Positions 8,658 through 17,934 are shown, numbered from the stretch's first letter. The stretch: DNA of 64,000 bases from Siminovitchia acidinfaciens (GCF_003605385.1 NZ_QYTV02000001.1:704249-768248), one strand, 5' to 3'. Numbers and translations: made by a program. Notes: generated by a model not told the origin, from the sequence alone.

Positions 8658-9962
8658 ATGACACAAGAAAAACAATATCAACCAGAAACGATTTTATTAC
8701 ATGGAGGACAGGAGCCTGATGCTACGGGATCACGTGCGGTTCCTGTTTACAGAACAACTTCTTATGTATTTAACGATACAGAACATGCTCAAAAATTATT
8801 TGCTCTGGAAGAGCAAGGAAATATTTATACAAGAATCATGAACCCGACGACAGATGTATTCGAAAAAAGAATCGCTGAGCTTGAAGGAGGATCAGCAGCA
8901 GTTGCCCTTTCATCAGGAATGGCTGCCATTGCATTTTCCATCTTGAACATTGCAGGTGCAGGCGATGAAATTCTCGCAGCTACGGATCTTTATGGAGGTA
9001 CATACAATCTGTTCTCCATTTCACTTCCAAAGTACGGCATCAATGTAAAATTTGTTGATCCGACTGATCCGGAAAACTTCCGTAAGGCGATTACACCGAA
9101 AACGAAAGCAATTTTTGCTGAAATCATCGGAAACCCAAGCCTGCACGTATTGGATGTCGAAGCGGTTGCCAATGTGGCTCATGAGAACAATATTCCTCTT
9201 ATTGTCGACAGCACATTCGCAACACCTTACTTGTCCAAACCAATCGAGCATGGTGCAGATATCGTTGTTCATTCAGCAACAAAATGGATCGGCGGACACG
9301 GAACGGCTATCGGCGGTGTAGTAGTAGATGGGGGGAAATTTGACTGGAATAACGAGAAATTCCCTGATTTCATCGAGCCGGATCGCAGCTACCACGGCAT
9401 CCGTTATGGTATCGATGTACCTGGTGCAGCATTTGCAACGAAGCTTCGCGTCCAATTGCTTCGCGATTTCGGTCCATGCTTGAGCCCGGATAATGCGTTC
9501 ATCTTCCTGCAAGGACTTGAAACACTGCATGTCCGTATCGAAAAGCATATTGAAAATGCGAAAGCTGTAGCAGAGTTTTTACAAAATCATGATGCGGTTG
9601 AGTGGGTATCCTATCCTGGATTGGAAGACCACCCAGCGCATGAACTGGCGAAAAAATATCTTCCCAAAGGACCTGGCGCGATCGTAAACTTCGGGATTAA
9701 AGGCGGAAGAGAAGCCGGCAGAAAAACAATTGACAACGTCAAACTCTTCTCTCACGTTGCCAACGTAGGGGATGCCAAATCATTGATCATCCACCCAGCG
9801 TCCACAACGCATCAGCAATTGAGCGCTGAAGAATTGAAGGATACAGGCGTAACAGAAGAGCTTATCCGTTTGGCTGTTGGATTGGAATCTATTGAAGACA
9901 TTAAAGCTGACCTTGCTCAAGCGATTGAAAAAGCAGTTGAGGCAGTAGCCCAAGCTAAATAA
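8658..9962 (+). CDS. metY: O-acetylhomoserine sulfhydrylase / homocysteine synthase (PLP enzyme)
   Basis: Makes homocysteine from O-acetylhomoserine and sulfide with pyridoxal phosphate, a cytoplasmic step of methionine synthesis. 434 residues, the length of the MetY branch and about 50 longer than MetB/MetC-type enzymes. The PLP lysine lies in [10 protein letters not shown] near residue 210; the binding motif SSGMAAIAF is near 90. The start ATG 8658 follows GAGGAGG at 8643-8649. It is controlled by the S-box riboswitch directly upstream, which fits a methionine-pathway enzyme. An inverted-repeat terminator follows. Confidence 0.92.
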   Translation: MTQEKQYQPETILLHGGQEPDATGSRAVPVYRTTSYVFNDTEHAQKLFALEEQGNIYTRIMNPTTDVFEKRIAELEGGSAAVALSSGMAAIAFSILNIAGAGDEILAATDLYGGTYNLFSISLPKYGINVKFVDPTDPENFRKAITPKTKAIFAEIIGNPSLHVLDVEAVANVAHENNIPLIVDSTFATPYLSKPIEHGADIVVHSATKWIGGHGTAIGGVVVDGGKFDWNNEKFPDFIEPDRSYHGIRYGIDVPGAAFATKLRVQLLRDFGPCLSPDNAFIFLQGLETLHVRIEKHIENAKAVAEFLQNHDAVEWVSYPGLEDHPAHELAKKYLPKGPGAIVNFGIKGGREAGRKTIDNVKLFSHVANVGDAKSLIIHPASTTHQQLSAEELKDTGVTEELIRLAVGLESIEDIKADLAQAIEKAVEAVAQAK

Positions 9963-9978
9963 GGTTGAGTGAAAACAG

Positions 9979-10023
9979 GCCGTCCAGAAAATCAGTGCAA
10001 TTGATTTTCTGGACGGCTTTTTT
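9979..10023 (+). terminator. Terminator after metY; left-hand hairpin of a repeat pair
   Basis: A perfect 16-bp stem (arms 9979-9994 and 10002-10017, loop GTGCAAT) followed by six T residues. A closely related hairpin at 33618-33660 shares the arm GTCC(C)AGAAAATCA and the start of the loop, and both copies are followed on the right by 52-bp repeat arrays. Confidence 0.92.
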
Positions 10024-10176
10024 ATGAATACAGAAGTATTCTTGAAAGTTGTGCGCAAATGAGTGTTTTGGTAATACAGTACAGGGTTTCACTGAGGGGT
10101 TCAAACCGTGGACGTTCAGTTAGGATAGCGGAATGGGACGGCTTACCCATGAAAAAAATCTCTAGGAGGGCGTGTT

Positions 10177-10545
10177 CTAAGTGACCGAGTCGGCGAACAA
10201 ACCATCAAACCGGTAACTAAGCAGGGGGGTAAGTGACCGAGGCACCGAAAAAAATTCCAAGACGGTAACTAAGAGGGGCTCTAAGTGACCGAGGCACCGA
10301 AAGAAATTCCAAGTCGGTAACTAAGGGGTGTTCTAAGTGACCGGTTCGGCGAAAAAATCGTCACGCCGGTAACTAAGGCATGCTCTAAGTGACCGGGTCG
10401 GCGAAAAAAATTCCAAGTCGGTAACTAAGGAGGTATCTAAGCGACCAAGGCACCGAAAAAAATCCAAGTCTGTAACAAAGCCGTGCTCTAACTGGCCGAG
10501 TCATCGGAAATAACAGTAACCCGATCACTAAAAGCAGCTTTAAGC
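10177..10545. repeat. Degenerate 52-bp tandem repeat array (about 7 units)
   Basis: Seven units begin with CTAAGTGACCG or a close variant at 10177, 10229, 10281, 10333, 10385, 10437 and 10488, so the spacing is 52 bases (once 51). Each unit ends in GGTAACTAAG, which partly mirrors its beginning, and has an A-rich centre. Units differ from each other in many positions, so this array is old or no longer homogenised. It is the same family as the array at 33.7-34.6 kb. Unit length is not a multiple of three and TAA stops recur, so it is not coding. Confidence 0.9.
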
Positions 10546-10622
10546 CCACTGTTTAAACTGTGTCCGTCCGATAATTTCAATTAGCCCCAATCAATGTAAA
10601 TATCGTATAGTATCTATCAATT

Positions 10623-11371
10623 CTAGGGAACCAATTTGAAATCTATCTCCTCAAATGGAGCTTCCATATAGCTCTCAATCAAACCCTTATTGGACACGTC
10701 CTCTTTTTGCACAGTTTTTTGCTTCACAGTCACCACAAATGTTCTTTCAAAAGGGAAGTCCTCAAATTGAACCACATTCTCGCTGATCCAACGGACATTC
10801 ATTTTCTCTTTAAGGCCGAGTGCAGGTGACAATGGAATTCCATTCCTGAAAAAAGGATGTCATTCTTTCCAGGTTCGTTTAGGCACAGGAACAGCGAAAG
10901 GTTATCGAAAAATTGGAGCAAACCGAAATGGAATTGGAACAAATCCGAATCGAAATCGGGGAGAGATTTTTTCAAATATTCCTGGCGACCCTTTTCCGAT
11001 TTAACAAAAGCCTTCGCTTCTTCGGACTTATCGTGAATCATGAATCGTGTATAATGTTCGCTGCATAAAAGCGCGGAATAGTTATCTTCTTTGGCAACCT
11101 CATCAATACCAGCTTTATAAATCAATGCTTTTAAAGGTGTAGGGAAGTTGATGAACGAGTGGGGAGCAAAGTCTTTGTCATTCCAAAAAGGATGCTTATC
11201 AGCAGGTATCCAGCCGCAGTCATGCTGATACACAGCAAAGGTAACGGACTCCAGCGCTTCTCGTCCTTTCATTAAATCCTTTTTCAAGCAGCGCATCAGC
11301 TCACCTGAAATCTGAGCGTGATGGTGCTGCTCAACCATGACGAACTCCTTGTCCCGTTCCCTGACAATCAT
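10623..11371 (-). pseudogene. DUF3891 family gene, frameshifted
   Basis: The first part (10799-11371) begins MIVRERDKEFVMVEQHHHAQ and contains YQHDCGWIPADKHPFWND and LLCSEHYTRFMIHD, which is the DUF3891 pattern. After CLNEPGKNDILF it runs out of frame. The true continuation, FRNGIPLSPALGLKEKMNVR, is found one frame over and ends at 10623. The break is a run of six A on the plus strand near 10849-10854, where one more A would restore a single protein of about 250 residues. This is either a real mutation, a phase-variable tract or a sequencing error. Function of the family is unknown; the His-rich motifs suggest metal binding. Confidence 0.8.
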
Positions 11372-11488
11372 TCAGCTCACCGCCTTTTCAAGCTTTTTCA
11401 CATCTTATCATAATTTTTTAAAGTCTTCATAACTTGTCCCTTCACGGCATAGATTTTGGAATAAGGGTAACCGTTGAGGGGGAAGACG

Positions 11489-12928
11489 ATGAACAAAAAA
11501 TTGCTGGCATTGGTAGCTGCCTGCTCTTTGTTTTTAGGGGCCGGCGGGACATATGGAGGTATGAAGTGGAAAGATGCCAAAGTAAAAGAAAATCCGATTG
11601 AAGAAAAGCAAAGCATGAATAAATCCTCAGGGGTTTCGGGAGATCTTGAGAAAATTGAGCAGGCGTATCAATTGATTCAAAAATCTTATGTTAAAAAAGT
11701 GGAGCGTGAACAACTCGTTCAGGGAGCCATCCAAGGGATGATTGGGACATTGAAGGACCCTTATTCCGTCTATATGGATGCAGCTACAGCGGAGCGCTTC
11801 AATGATAGTCTAGACTCATCGTTTGATGGTATAGGGGCACAGGTCACGATTGAAGAGGGCAAGCTGATCATTGTTGCACCCATTAAAAATACACCTGCCG
11901 AAAAAGCAGGCCTTAAACCGAGGGATCAAATTTTAAAAATTGATGGAGAGTCGGTGGAAGGGCTGGATTTATATGAGGCCACGACAAAAATCCGCGGAGA
12001 AAAAGGCACAGTTGTTAAATTGGAGATTTTGCGTAAAGGAGCGAGCAAGCCGTTTGAACTGGGAATTACACGTGAAGAAGTGCCAGTTGTATCAGTGTTT
12101 TCCGATATGAAAGAGAATGGAAATAAGAAAATCGGCTATATAGAAATCACTTCCTACGCCGAAGGGACGGCACGCGAGTTTACGAGTGAGTTGAATCGAT
12201 TGGAAAAAGACGGAATGGAAGGTCTTATTATTGATGTCCGCGGCAACCCCGGTGGCATGCTTTCCAGTGTGGAGGATATTTTACAGCAGCTGGTCACGGA
12301 TAAAAAGCCATATGTACAGATTGAAGAAAGAAGCGGGAAAAAGAATCCTTATTTTTCAGGACTGGAAGAGAGAAAGCCTTATCCGATAAAAGTGCTGATT
12401 GATGAAGGGAGCGCATCAGCATCGGAAATCATGGCCGGCGCCCTGCAGGAAGTGGAAGGTTATGACTTGGTCGGAGTGAAATCTTTTGGCAAGGGAACAG
12501 TGCAGCAGGCCATTCCGCTGGAAGATGGAAGCAATATTAAGCTGACGATGTTCAAATGGCTGACGCCTGACGGAAACTGGATCCATGGTAAGGGTATTGA
12601 ACCGACGATAGAAGTGGAACAGCCGGAATATTTCCATGCTCACTCCTTGACTGTTGAAAAAGAGTTGACCCGTGATATGAATAGTGAGGATGTGAAAATT
12701 GCTCAGGACCTGTTAATGAGTCTTGGCTATGGTCCAGGCCGGACGGATGGGTATTTCGACGGACAGACGGAGCGCGCCGTCCGAGCATTCCAATCAATAG
12801 AAAAAATGCCGGTAACGGGCAAGATCGATCAAAGAACTGCTGAAAAACTCGAGGAAGTGATCATCAAGGAAATTCAGGATGAAAGCAATGATCTCCAGCT
12901 CCAAGTAGCATTGAAATCGATGAAGTGA
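11489..12928 (+). CDS. ctpB: Carboxy-terminal processing protease CtpB (S41)
   Basis: Secreted PDZ protease, in B. subtilis involved in sigma-K activation during sporulation. 479 residues, as in B. subtilis. In order: signal anchor (1-24), helical N-domain (about 45-95), PDZ domain (about 105-190) with NTPAEKAGLKPRDQILKIDG, protease core with the Ser in DEGSASASE near 311 and the Lys in SFGKGTVQ near 336, and a C-terminal peptidoglycan-binding domain with AQDLLMSLGY and RAFQS. The start ATG 11489 follows GAGGGGGAAG; an in-frame TTG five codons upstream overlaps that site. Position between ftsEX and minJ matches B. subtilis. Confidence 0.94.
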   Translation: MNKKLLALVAACSLFLGAGGTYGGMKWKDAKVKENPIEEKQSMNKSSGVSGDLEKIEQAYQLIQKSYVKKVEREQLVQGAIQGMIGTLKDPYSVYMDAATAERFNDSLDSSFDGIGAQVTIEEGKLIIVAPIKNTPAEKAGLKPRDQILKIDGESVEGLDLYEATTKIRGEKGTVVKLEILRKGASKPFELGITREEVPVVSVFSDMKENGNKKIGYIEITSYAEGTAREFTSELNRLEKDGMEGLIIDVRGNPGGMLSSVEDILQQLVTDKKPYVQIEERSGKKNPYFSGLEERKPYPIKVLIDEGSASASEIMAGALQEVEGYDLVGVKSFGKGTVQQAIPLEDGSNIKLTMFKWLTPDGNWIHGKGIEPTIEVEQPEYFHAHSLTVEKELTRDMNSEDVKIAQDLLMSLGYGPGRTDGYFDGQTERAVRAFQSIEKMPVTGKIDQRTAEKLEEVIIKEIQDESNDLQLQVALKSMK

Positions 12929-12936
12929 AATTTGGT

Positions 12937-12970
12937 TGGGCACTCGGATTTCGGGTGTCTATTTCTTTTG
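12937..12970 (+). terminator. Terminator after ctpB
   Basis: GGCACTCG pairs with CGGGTGTC (two G-U pairs) around GATTT, followed by a T-rich stretch. Confidence 0.75.
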
Positions 12971-13140
12971 TTGGGAGAGTCTTCGGTCAGGATTGACATC
13001 ATATATGGTCATGCATAATGTTCCATTTTAGTCGTTTGACGGTCACTGATAAATAAAAATGTGTTCGGAAATAGATGATCCGTCAAAAGCAACAAACCCG
13101 TCAACCGTTGGGTTTGTATTCATTCAGTAAAATATGCGCT
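12971..13140. other. Spacer downstream of ctpB with hairpin
   Basis: Contains a hairpin ACAAACCC/GGGTTTGT at about 13091-13118 but no gene that I can support. It leads into the interspersed repeat. Confidence 0.4.
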
Positions 13141-13568
13141 ATGTATAACTCCGGCGGAAGTCCTAGTGCGGATAGCGCCACAGGGCGTGGCACTTTAAGT
13201 TGGCGACGCGCAGGACGCGCTAGTGCCACCGAAGTGACAGGACAAGGAATGCTTCGGCAGCGTTACATCGCACGAAGAAAAAGCGCCAGCTTTTTCGAGG
13301 ATGTCGCGGTCTGAGGCGGCCAGGCGCCATCGGCTCGAGGTCGCAAGCTGCACGGAGGCTTATTCAGGATGAAGGTGCTCCTGCGGCATAGCTCATTCAA
13401 AGAAGCATATGTTTTCCTCGTCGCAAAGCTGCATGAAGCAAATTCGGTGATGATTTTCACGGTGTGAATGAAATCAGCTCCTTTGCTGTGGTGGCTGAAA
13501 ATCTCCCTCATCAAAATTCGTCTATTGCTTGTCGCTGATAAGCGAGCGCCTTGCGCTTTTCTTATGAA
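13141..13568 (+). repeat. Interspersed GC-rich repeat element, copy A
   Basis: About 430 bases without a plausible gene. It shares long stretches with the reverse complement of 19070-19280 (for example GGCGCCATCGGCTCGAGGTC, then GCTTA.TCAGGA, CTCCTGCGGCATAGC and GTCGCAAAGCTGCATG) and with 40321-40612 (CTTATTCAGGA, TGTGGTGGCTGAAAA and GCTTGTCG.GGCTGAT-type end). It fills most of the ctpB-minJ spacer. No transposase or clear terminal inverted repeats are present. Confidence 0.8.
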
Positions 13569-13649
13569 TCAACCAATTTTACATTTCTCCCTGATGAAAT
13601 CTTTGATAGAATGAAAGATAAACCATACATACTAGAGGGAGGCTGCAAG

Positions 13650-14843
13650 ATGGTGCAATTATGGCTACTGGAATTTGCCAAGGGTATTGCAAAATTTTTT
13701 CTGAATCCCGTGTTATATTTTTCTATCATACTGGTACTCATTGCCGGTTTTTTAAGGATAAAAAGAGAGAGAGCGGACTTTAACGTAAGGGTGCAAGACC
13801 AGTTTCATGAACTGAAGCATTTGCTTCCGGTAGGACTTTTGGCAGGTATCATTTTATCTGTCATTACGCTGGTAACCGGATTTACCCTTCCACTCGAAAT
13901 GCTGGCATTGGTAGCCGTGGCCACTGTTTTGCTCGGAGTACTTGGGAATGCCAGGCTGCTTTCGCCCGCATTGACGATCGGACTCCCGTTAATATTTGTT
14001 TTTATCATCAATCTTTTGAATGTACATATTCCTTATACTGGCGCTTTAATAGAAAATAACCAGTTTTTAATAGGCGTCCCCGTTTTGCTTGGGGTGCTGC
14101 TTTTGGTAGAGGGGATTTTTATTTTAAAAGACGGCCTGAAAGATGTTTCACCAAAGTTACGGACAAGCCCCAGAGGATTGACAGTAGGTGCACTTCAGAT
14201 CAAACGTGTTTGGCTTCTTCCGATACTCTTTTTTCTGCCTGCGGGTCCTTTGACTGTGCCGTTTGATTGGTGGCCGGTGTTTAACTGGGGCACGGAGTCG
14301 TATTCGCTGATTCTTGTTCCTCTTGCACTTGGCTTCCAAAACCAGGTCCAAAGCGGTCTGCCAGGCCAGGCGGTTGAGCGGATAGGCAAACAAATCGTTC
14401 TTTTGGCCGTGATTGTTCTTGCCCTATCGGCAGCCGGATGGTTTTATCCGAAATTCGTTCCTCCGATTATAGCTGGTATCGCTATTCTCGGTCGGCTGTT
14501 CATTTCGTACAGGCACCGGGTCAGGGAAAATAATACACTTTATTATTTTACACCGCGCAACAGCGGAGTCATGATATTAGACGTTATTGAAGGGACGCCT
14601 GCAAGTAAAATGGAGCTGAAAACCGGTGAGATTATCCAGTCATGCAACAATACGACAGTTTCAAATAAGGATGATTTGTATAAAGCGTTATTGAAAAACC
14701 GTGCGTACTGCAAGCTTGAAGTGCTTGATGTAAATGGAGAAATCAGATTTGAGCAATGTGCTCTTTATGAAGGCGATCACCATGAACTGGGAATTCTCTT
14801 TGTTGAAAAACGGACAAAGCGGGAGCCGGGTCGGGCGATTTGA
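13650..14843 (+). CDS. minJ: Cell division topological determinant MinJ
   Basis: Membrane PDZ protein that links DivIVA at cell poles and septa to MinD, keeping division away from the poles. 397 residues, the length I recall for the B. subtilis protein. About six to eight membrane segments fill residues 10-295, and a C-terminal cytoplasmic PDZ domain (about 300-390) includes GVMILDVIEGTPASKMELKTG. The ATG at 13650 follows AGAGGGAGG at 13634-13642; an upstream in-frame extension starts inside the spacer and lacks a ribosome binding site. Neighbour order ctpB-minJ agrees with B. subtilis. Confidence 0.92.
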   Translation: MVQLWLLEFAKGIAKFFLNPVLYFSIILVLIAGFLRIKRERADFNVRVQDQFHELKHLLPVGLLAGIILSVITLVTGFTLPLEMLALVAVATVLLGVLGNARLLSPALTIGLPLIFVFIINLLNVHIPYTGALIENNQFLIGVPVLLGVLLLVEGIFILKDGLKDVSPKLRTSPRGLTVGALQIKRVWLLPILFFLPAGPLTVPFDWWPVFNWGTESYSLILVPLALGFQNQVQSGLPGQAVERIGKQIVLLAVIVLALSAAGWFYPKFVPPIIAGIAILGRLFISYRHRVRENNTLYYFTPRNSGVMILDVIEGTPASKMELKTGEIIQSCNNTTVSNKDDLYKALLKNRAYCKLEVLDVNGEIRFEQCALYEGDHHELGILFVEKRTKREPGRAI

Positions 14844-14861
14844 TGTCATTTCAACCTATGA

Positions 14862-14896
14862 AGTCCTTTAAGATTATTACCTTAAAGGACTTTTTT
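14862..14896 (+). terminator. Terminator after minJ
   Basis: An 11-bp perfect stem, AGTCCTTTAAG and CTTAAAGGACT, then a T run. Confidence 0.92.
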
Positions 14897-14981
14897 CACT
14901 GAAACAAAGTTGAAGTTAGCGAACGGGCGGTTAGTTGTCCTTGATTTCGGTAATCATGTTTTGAGAAGTAGGGGGGAGAGC

Positions 14982-15467
14982 ATGGCGAAAAAAATGCCAA
15001 AAACGAATGCAGTCCGTCTGATAGACCAGCAAAAAATCACCTATGAGTTATTGAGTTACGAAACCGAAGCTGGGCGGCCGGTAGATGGGATCTCTGTTTC
15101 GGAAAAAATTGGTTATCCATCCGAATATGTATATAAAACGTTGGTGGTTACAGCCGGATCAAATCGTCATTATGTCTTTGTCATACCCGTTGCAGAGGAA
15201 TTGGATTTGAAAAAGGCAGCAAAGGTAATAGGTGAGAAGAAAGTCGAAATGATTGCGGTGAAGGATCTTCTAGGATTGACTGGCTATGTTCGTGGTGGTT
15301 GTTCACCAATAGGTATGAAAAAATTGTTCCCGACCTATATTGAGGCAACTGCAGAGTCACTAGAATTTATTATTGTCAGTGCAGGGAAAATTGGTTTGCA
15401 GCTTAAATTATCACCACAAGATCTTGCAAAGGCATGCCATGGAAAATTTGCAGCAATTATTCTATAA
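14982..15467 (+). CDS. ybaK: Cys-tRNA(Pro)/Cys-tRNA(Cys) deacylase, YbaK type
   Basis: Hydrolyses mischarged Cys-tRNA(Pro) in trans. 161 residues, the full length of the YbaK/EbsC family. It shows [13 protein letters not shown] at the start, YVYKTLVV around residue 52, the catalytic Lys region there, and [14 protein letters not shown] near 110, all characteristic. ATG 14982 follows GGGGGGAG. No partner genes are adjacent. Confidence 0.9.
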   Translation: MAKKMPKTNAVRLIDQQKITYELLSYETEAGRPVDGISVSEKIGYPSEYVYKTLVVTAGSNRHYVFVIPVAEELDLKKAAKVIGEKKVEMIAVKDLLGLTGYVRGGCSPIGMKKLFPTYIEATAESLEFIIVSAGKIGLQLKLSPQDLAKACHGKFAAIIL

Positions 15468-15630
15468 AATAAATGCTAATTTTTCATGGATGCGAGTAAT
15501 TCGTTAAATTGGAGAGTATCCTGGGAATCCGAATAGTATTTTACTAATATGTCGAGTATCTAAAGAAGCTATTAAAATTCGGCAATTTATTTTTACTTAA
15601 CGATAATTCGGCTACTAATAAATTAAAGAA

Positions 15631-15677
15631 AACCCTGGACCAATGGCATTAATGCGATTGCTCCAGGATTTTTTTAT
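15631..15677. terminator. Bidirectional terminator between ybaK and the hxlR gene
   Basis: CCTGGA pairs with TCCAGG with further pairing inside (CAAT/ATTG, GCAT/ATGC), followed on the plus strand by seven T and on the minus strand by GTTTTC. The last codons of the convergent regulator gene lie within it. Confidence 0.75.
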
Positions 15678-16011
15678 TCTTCTTTTCGTGCATATGCTTT
15701 GTATGGGCGCTCCCCCATTCATGCATAATATTGAGTACGGTCTCAAGACTTTTGCCGTACTCGGAAATGGAGTACTCTACCTTTGGAGGAACTTGTGGAT
15801 ATACCACCCTGTCGATAATATCTTCCTCTTCCAATTCCCTTAATTGTTTTGTCAGCATCTTTTGTGTGATGTTCGGCATGAGCCTTTTTAATTCACTGAA
15901 TCGCAAAGTTCCTTCACTGAACAGATGCAACAAGATGATCGGTTTCCATTTTCCCACTAATATACTTAAAGCCTCATCAACTTTACATAGCTCGGTCTTC
16001 ATTTTTTTCAC
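15649..16011 (-). CDS. HxlR-family transcriptional regulator with an N-terminal cysteine
   Basis: 120 residues from GTG 16011, or 117 from ATG 16002. One winged helix-turn-helix HxlR domain: LSILVGKWKPIILLHLF, RFSELKRLMPNITQKMLT as the recognition region, and the wing VPPKVEYSISEYG. A single cysteine lies at residue 9 (ELCKVDEALS), aligned with the redox-active cysteine of YodB/CatR-type regulators that sense quinones and diamide in B. subtilis. It is transcribed divergently from a pirin gene, and a 40-base operator-like sequence lies between them and again before the FMN reductase. Likely a thiol-based repressor of both; this role is inferred. Confidence 0.85.
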   Translation of the reverse strand: MKKMKTELCKVDEALSILVGKWKPIILLHLFSEGTLRFSELKRLMPNITQKMLTKQLRELEEEDIIDRVVYPQVPPKVEYSISEYGKSLETVLNIMHEWGSAHTKHMHEKKNKKILEQSH

Positions 16012-16020
16012 CAGCTTCCA

Positions 16021-16063
16021 TTAGTATCTTTTTGTATACTATACCACTTAAAAGTGCGTACTT
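16021..16063. promoter_or_regulatory. Candidate HxlR operator, copy 1 (hxlR/pirin divergent promoter)
   Basis: Begins AGTATCTTTTTGTATACTAT, followed by ACCACTT-AA-AAGTGCGTACT. It contains two dyads: AGTAT-N8-ATACT and CACTT-NN-AAGTG. The same 40 bases recur at 17009-17050 with only the two central bases changed from AA to TT. It lies directly upstream of the regulator start and about 8 bases before the TTGACT -35 of the pirin promoter. Confidence 0.75.
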
Positions 16064-16069
16064 CTGTTA

Positions 16070-16098
16070 TTGACTAGTTTAGTTCATAATAACATATA
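16070..16098 (+). promoter_or_regulatory. Promoter for the pirin gene
   Basis: TTGACT at 16070-16075 and CATATA at 16093-16098, 17 bases apart. The candidate operator lies immediately upstream. Confidence 0.5.
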
Positions 16099-16145
16099 TA
16101 ACTTTTCATTCCTATTCATTTAAAAAATTGAGGGAGGATTTATAT

Positions 16146-16988
16146 ATGAACAGCATAAATGTTCAATCGAGAGGAATCAGGAGTGTTAGAGATGTCAGTT
16201 ATCAGGAACACTCTCCTACTCATAAGGTAGGTTTGGTGGTTGAACCCGGAAAGTGGCAGGAATATGATCCATTTCTATTAATGGCAGAAGATTTTTTCCA
16301 AAGAGGGACCTTCGGGATGCATCCCCACCGCGGGATCGAAACAGTAACATACGTCATTGATGGGAAGCTAGAGCATATGGACAACAAAACTGGAGGGGGA
16401 GTATTGTTGCCTGGGGATGTTCAGTGGATGACAGCCGGAAAGGGAATTATTCATACTGAAGATCCCGCTGTCGGTGAAACTGTGCATTCGCTGCAGTTAT
16501 GGGTAAATCTTCCAAGTGATAAAAAATTGACAGAGCCGCGTTACCAGAATATGCGTGCTCAGGATATGCCGGTCCGTTATGAAGAGGGTGCAACTATACG
16601 TGTTTTTTCCGGCTCTTCGAAGGGAGTCGAAGCTGACACGAAAAATCACGTTCCTGTAACAATGGTTGAGTTCATCTTAGAACCAGGGGCTGCTGTTACG
16701 CAGGATCTTCCCGGCGGTTATAATGGATTCCTTTATATATTGGAAGGAAAAGGTACGTTTGGCAGGGAGAATACGATGGGGGAGAAAGGGCAGGTTCTTT
16801 GGCTTGAGCGCGGGAATGATGCCGAAATGAGTGAAGTTAAAATACATGCCAATGAAAAACTGCATGTCCTGCTATATGCCGGCCAACCGATTGGAGAAAA
16901 GGTTGTAGCGCGCGGCCCGTTCGTAATGAATTCGGAAGAAGAGATCGCCCAGGCTTACAAGGATTTCAGGGAAGGAAAATTTGAGTAA
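16146..16988 (+). CDS. Pirin family protein (quercetinase-like bicupin)
   Basis: 280 residues with two cupin domains. The metal-site motif HPHRGIETVTYVIDGKLEH and then GIIHTE supply the His/His/His/Glu ligands of pirins. Members of this family show quercetin 2,3-dioxygenase activity, and others act as redox-sensing cofactors, so the substrate here is open. ATG 16146 follows GGGAGGA at 16131-16137. It is divergent from the HxlR gene and followed by an FMN reductase, both next to copies of the same operator, which suggests a role in handling quinones or related electrophiles. Confidence 0.88.
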   Translation: MNSINVQSRGIRSVRDVSYQEHSPTHKVGLVVEPGKWQEYDPFLLMAEDFFQRGTFGMHPHRGIETVTYVIDGKLEHMDNKTGGGVLLPGDVQWMTAGKGIIHTEDPAVGETVHSLQLWVNLPSDKKLTEPRYQNMRAQDMPVRYEEGATIRVFSGSSKGVEADTKNHVPVTMVEFILEPGAAVTQDLPGGYNGFLYILEGKGTFGRENTMGEKGQVLWLERGNDAEMSEVKIHANEKLHVLLYAGQPIGEKVVARGPFVMNSEEEIAQAYKDFREGKFE

Positions 16989-17008
16989 CCAAGGCACTCA
17001 ATCTCTTA

Positions 17009-17051
17009 TAGTATCTTTTTGTATACTATACCACTTTTAAGTGCGTACTAT
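17009..17051. promoter_or_regulatory. Candidate HxlR operator, copy 2 (FMN reductase promoter)
   Basis: Nearly identical to 16021-16063 over about 40 bases, differing at the two centre bases of the CACTT-NN-AAGTG dyad (TT instead of AA). It overlaps the probable -35 region of a promoter whose -10 is TATAAT at 17072-17077. Confidence 0.75.
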
Positions 17052-17133
17052 TACCATGGTTTAATATATTCTATAATTATACTGAGATTTGAATAAAACA
17101 CCTAATCACTATTCATATAAGGAGCTGTACATC

Positions 17134-17700
17134 ATGACTATTAAGGTGAAAGCAATTATCGGGAGCACAAGCTCCACTTCATTCAACTTGAAACTGGTTG
17201 AATTTATGAAAAACCGTTATGCGGACCAACTGGATATTACTCCAGTATTTATTAATGATGTTGAGATGTTTTCGGTTGATTTGGAAAATGCCGTACCGGC
17301 TAATGTTAAAAGTTTCAAAGATAATGTAAAAGATTCGGATGCCGTTTTATTTGCCGTTCCTGAATATAACTTCTCCATTCCTGGTGCACTGAAAAATGCA
17401 GTCGACTGGCTATCCCGCGGCGGAGATTTCACAATCAAGGATAAGCCAGCTTTTATCATTGGCTCTTCTATGGGTGCATTGGGAAGTGTGCGTGCTCAAA
17501 TCCACTTGAGAGAGATTCTTTCAAATCCTGCTTTGGCACCTGTTTTACTTCCAGGCAATGAAGTGTATATAGGATCCATTCATGAAAAATTGAACGAAGA
17601 AGGAGAGCTTATTGACCAAGGTACCATCGCTTTCTTGGATCAAGTCGTAGAAAACTTCGTAGAGTTCTATAATAAAAATAAAGCTGCGGTTCTTGTTTAA
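17134..17700 (+). CDS. NAD(P)H-dependent FMN reductase / azoreductase-type quinone reductase
   Basis: 188 residues with a flavodoxin-like fold. The N-terminal GSTSSTSFNLKL is the FMN-phosphate loop, and PEYNFSIPGALKNAVDWLSR (about residues 73-92) is the family hallmark. Relatives reduce quinones or azo compounds by two electrons, or supply reduced FMN. ATG 17134 follows AAGGAG at 17119-17124. The operator shared with the divergent HxlR/pirin promoter suggests co-regulation. A terminator follows, so it ends its unit. Confidence 0.87.
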   Translation: MTIKVKAIIGSTSSTSFNLKLVEFMKNRYADQLDITPVFINDVEMFSVDLENAVPANVKSFKDNVKDSDAVLFAVPEYNFSIPGALKNAVDWLSRGGDFTIKDKPAFIIGSSMGALGSVRAQIHLREILSNPALAPVLLPGNEVYIGSIHEKLNEEGELIDQGTIAFLDQVVENFVEFYNKNKAAVLV

Positions 17701-17718
17701 TTAACAGCAGTACAGTGG

Positions 17719-17758
17719 AGAAAAAACGGATCAGACCGAAATGGCTGGTCCGTTTTTC
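17719..17758 (+). terminator. Terminator after the FMN reductase gene
   Basis: AAAAACGGA...CAG.CC pairs with GG.TGG.CCGTTTTT around GAAAT and ends in a T run. Confidence 0.85.
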
Positions 17759-17934
17759 TGCTGTGACTTAGTAACCGTTGATTCAATATCCTAGTTTCAT
17801 AGAGGATTTGAGTGTAGATGTCCATGTCCTTAAAAAATCATGCTCAAAAAGTTACTTAAAAGGACTTACAGAAAAAACGGCGAATATATTATTAAGAAAA
17901 TAGATGAATCATAAATATCATTCTATTTTCTGTA

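Noticed and set aside
13075-13314. 79-codon open frame on the plus strand
   Set aside because: It lies in the interspersed repeat, lacks a ribosome binding site and resembles no protein.
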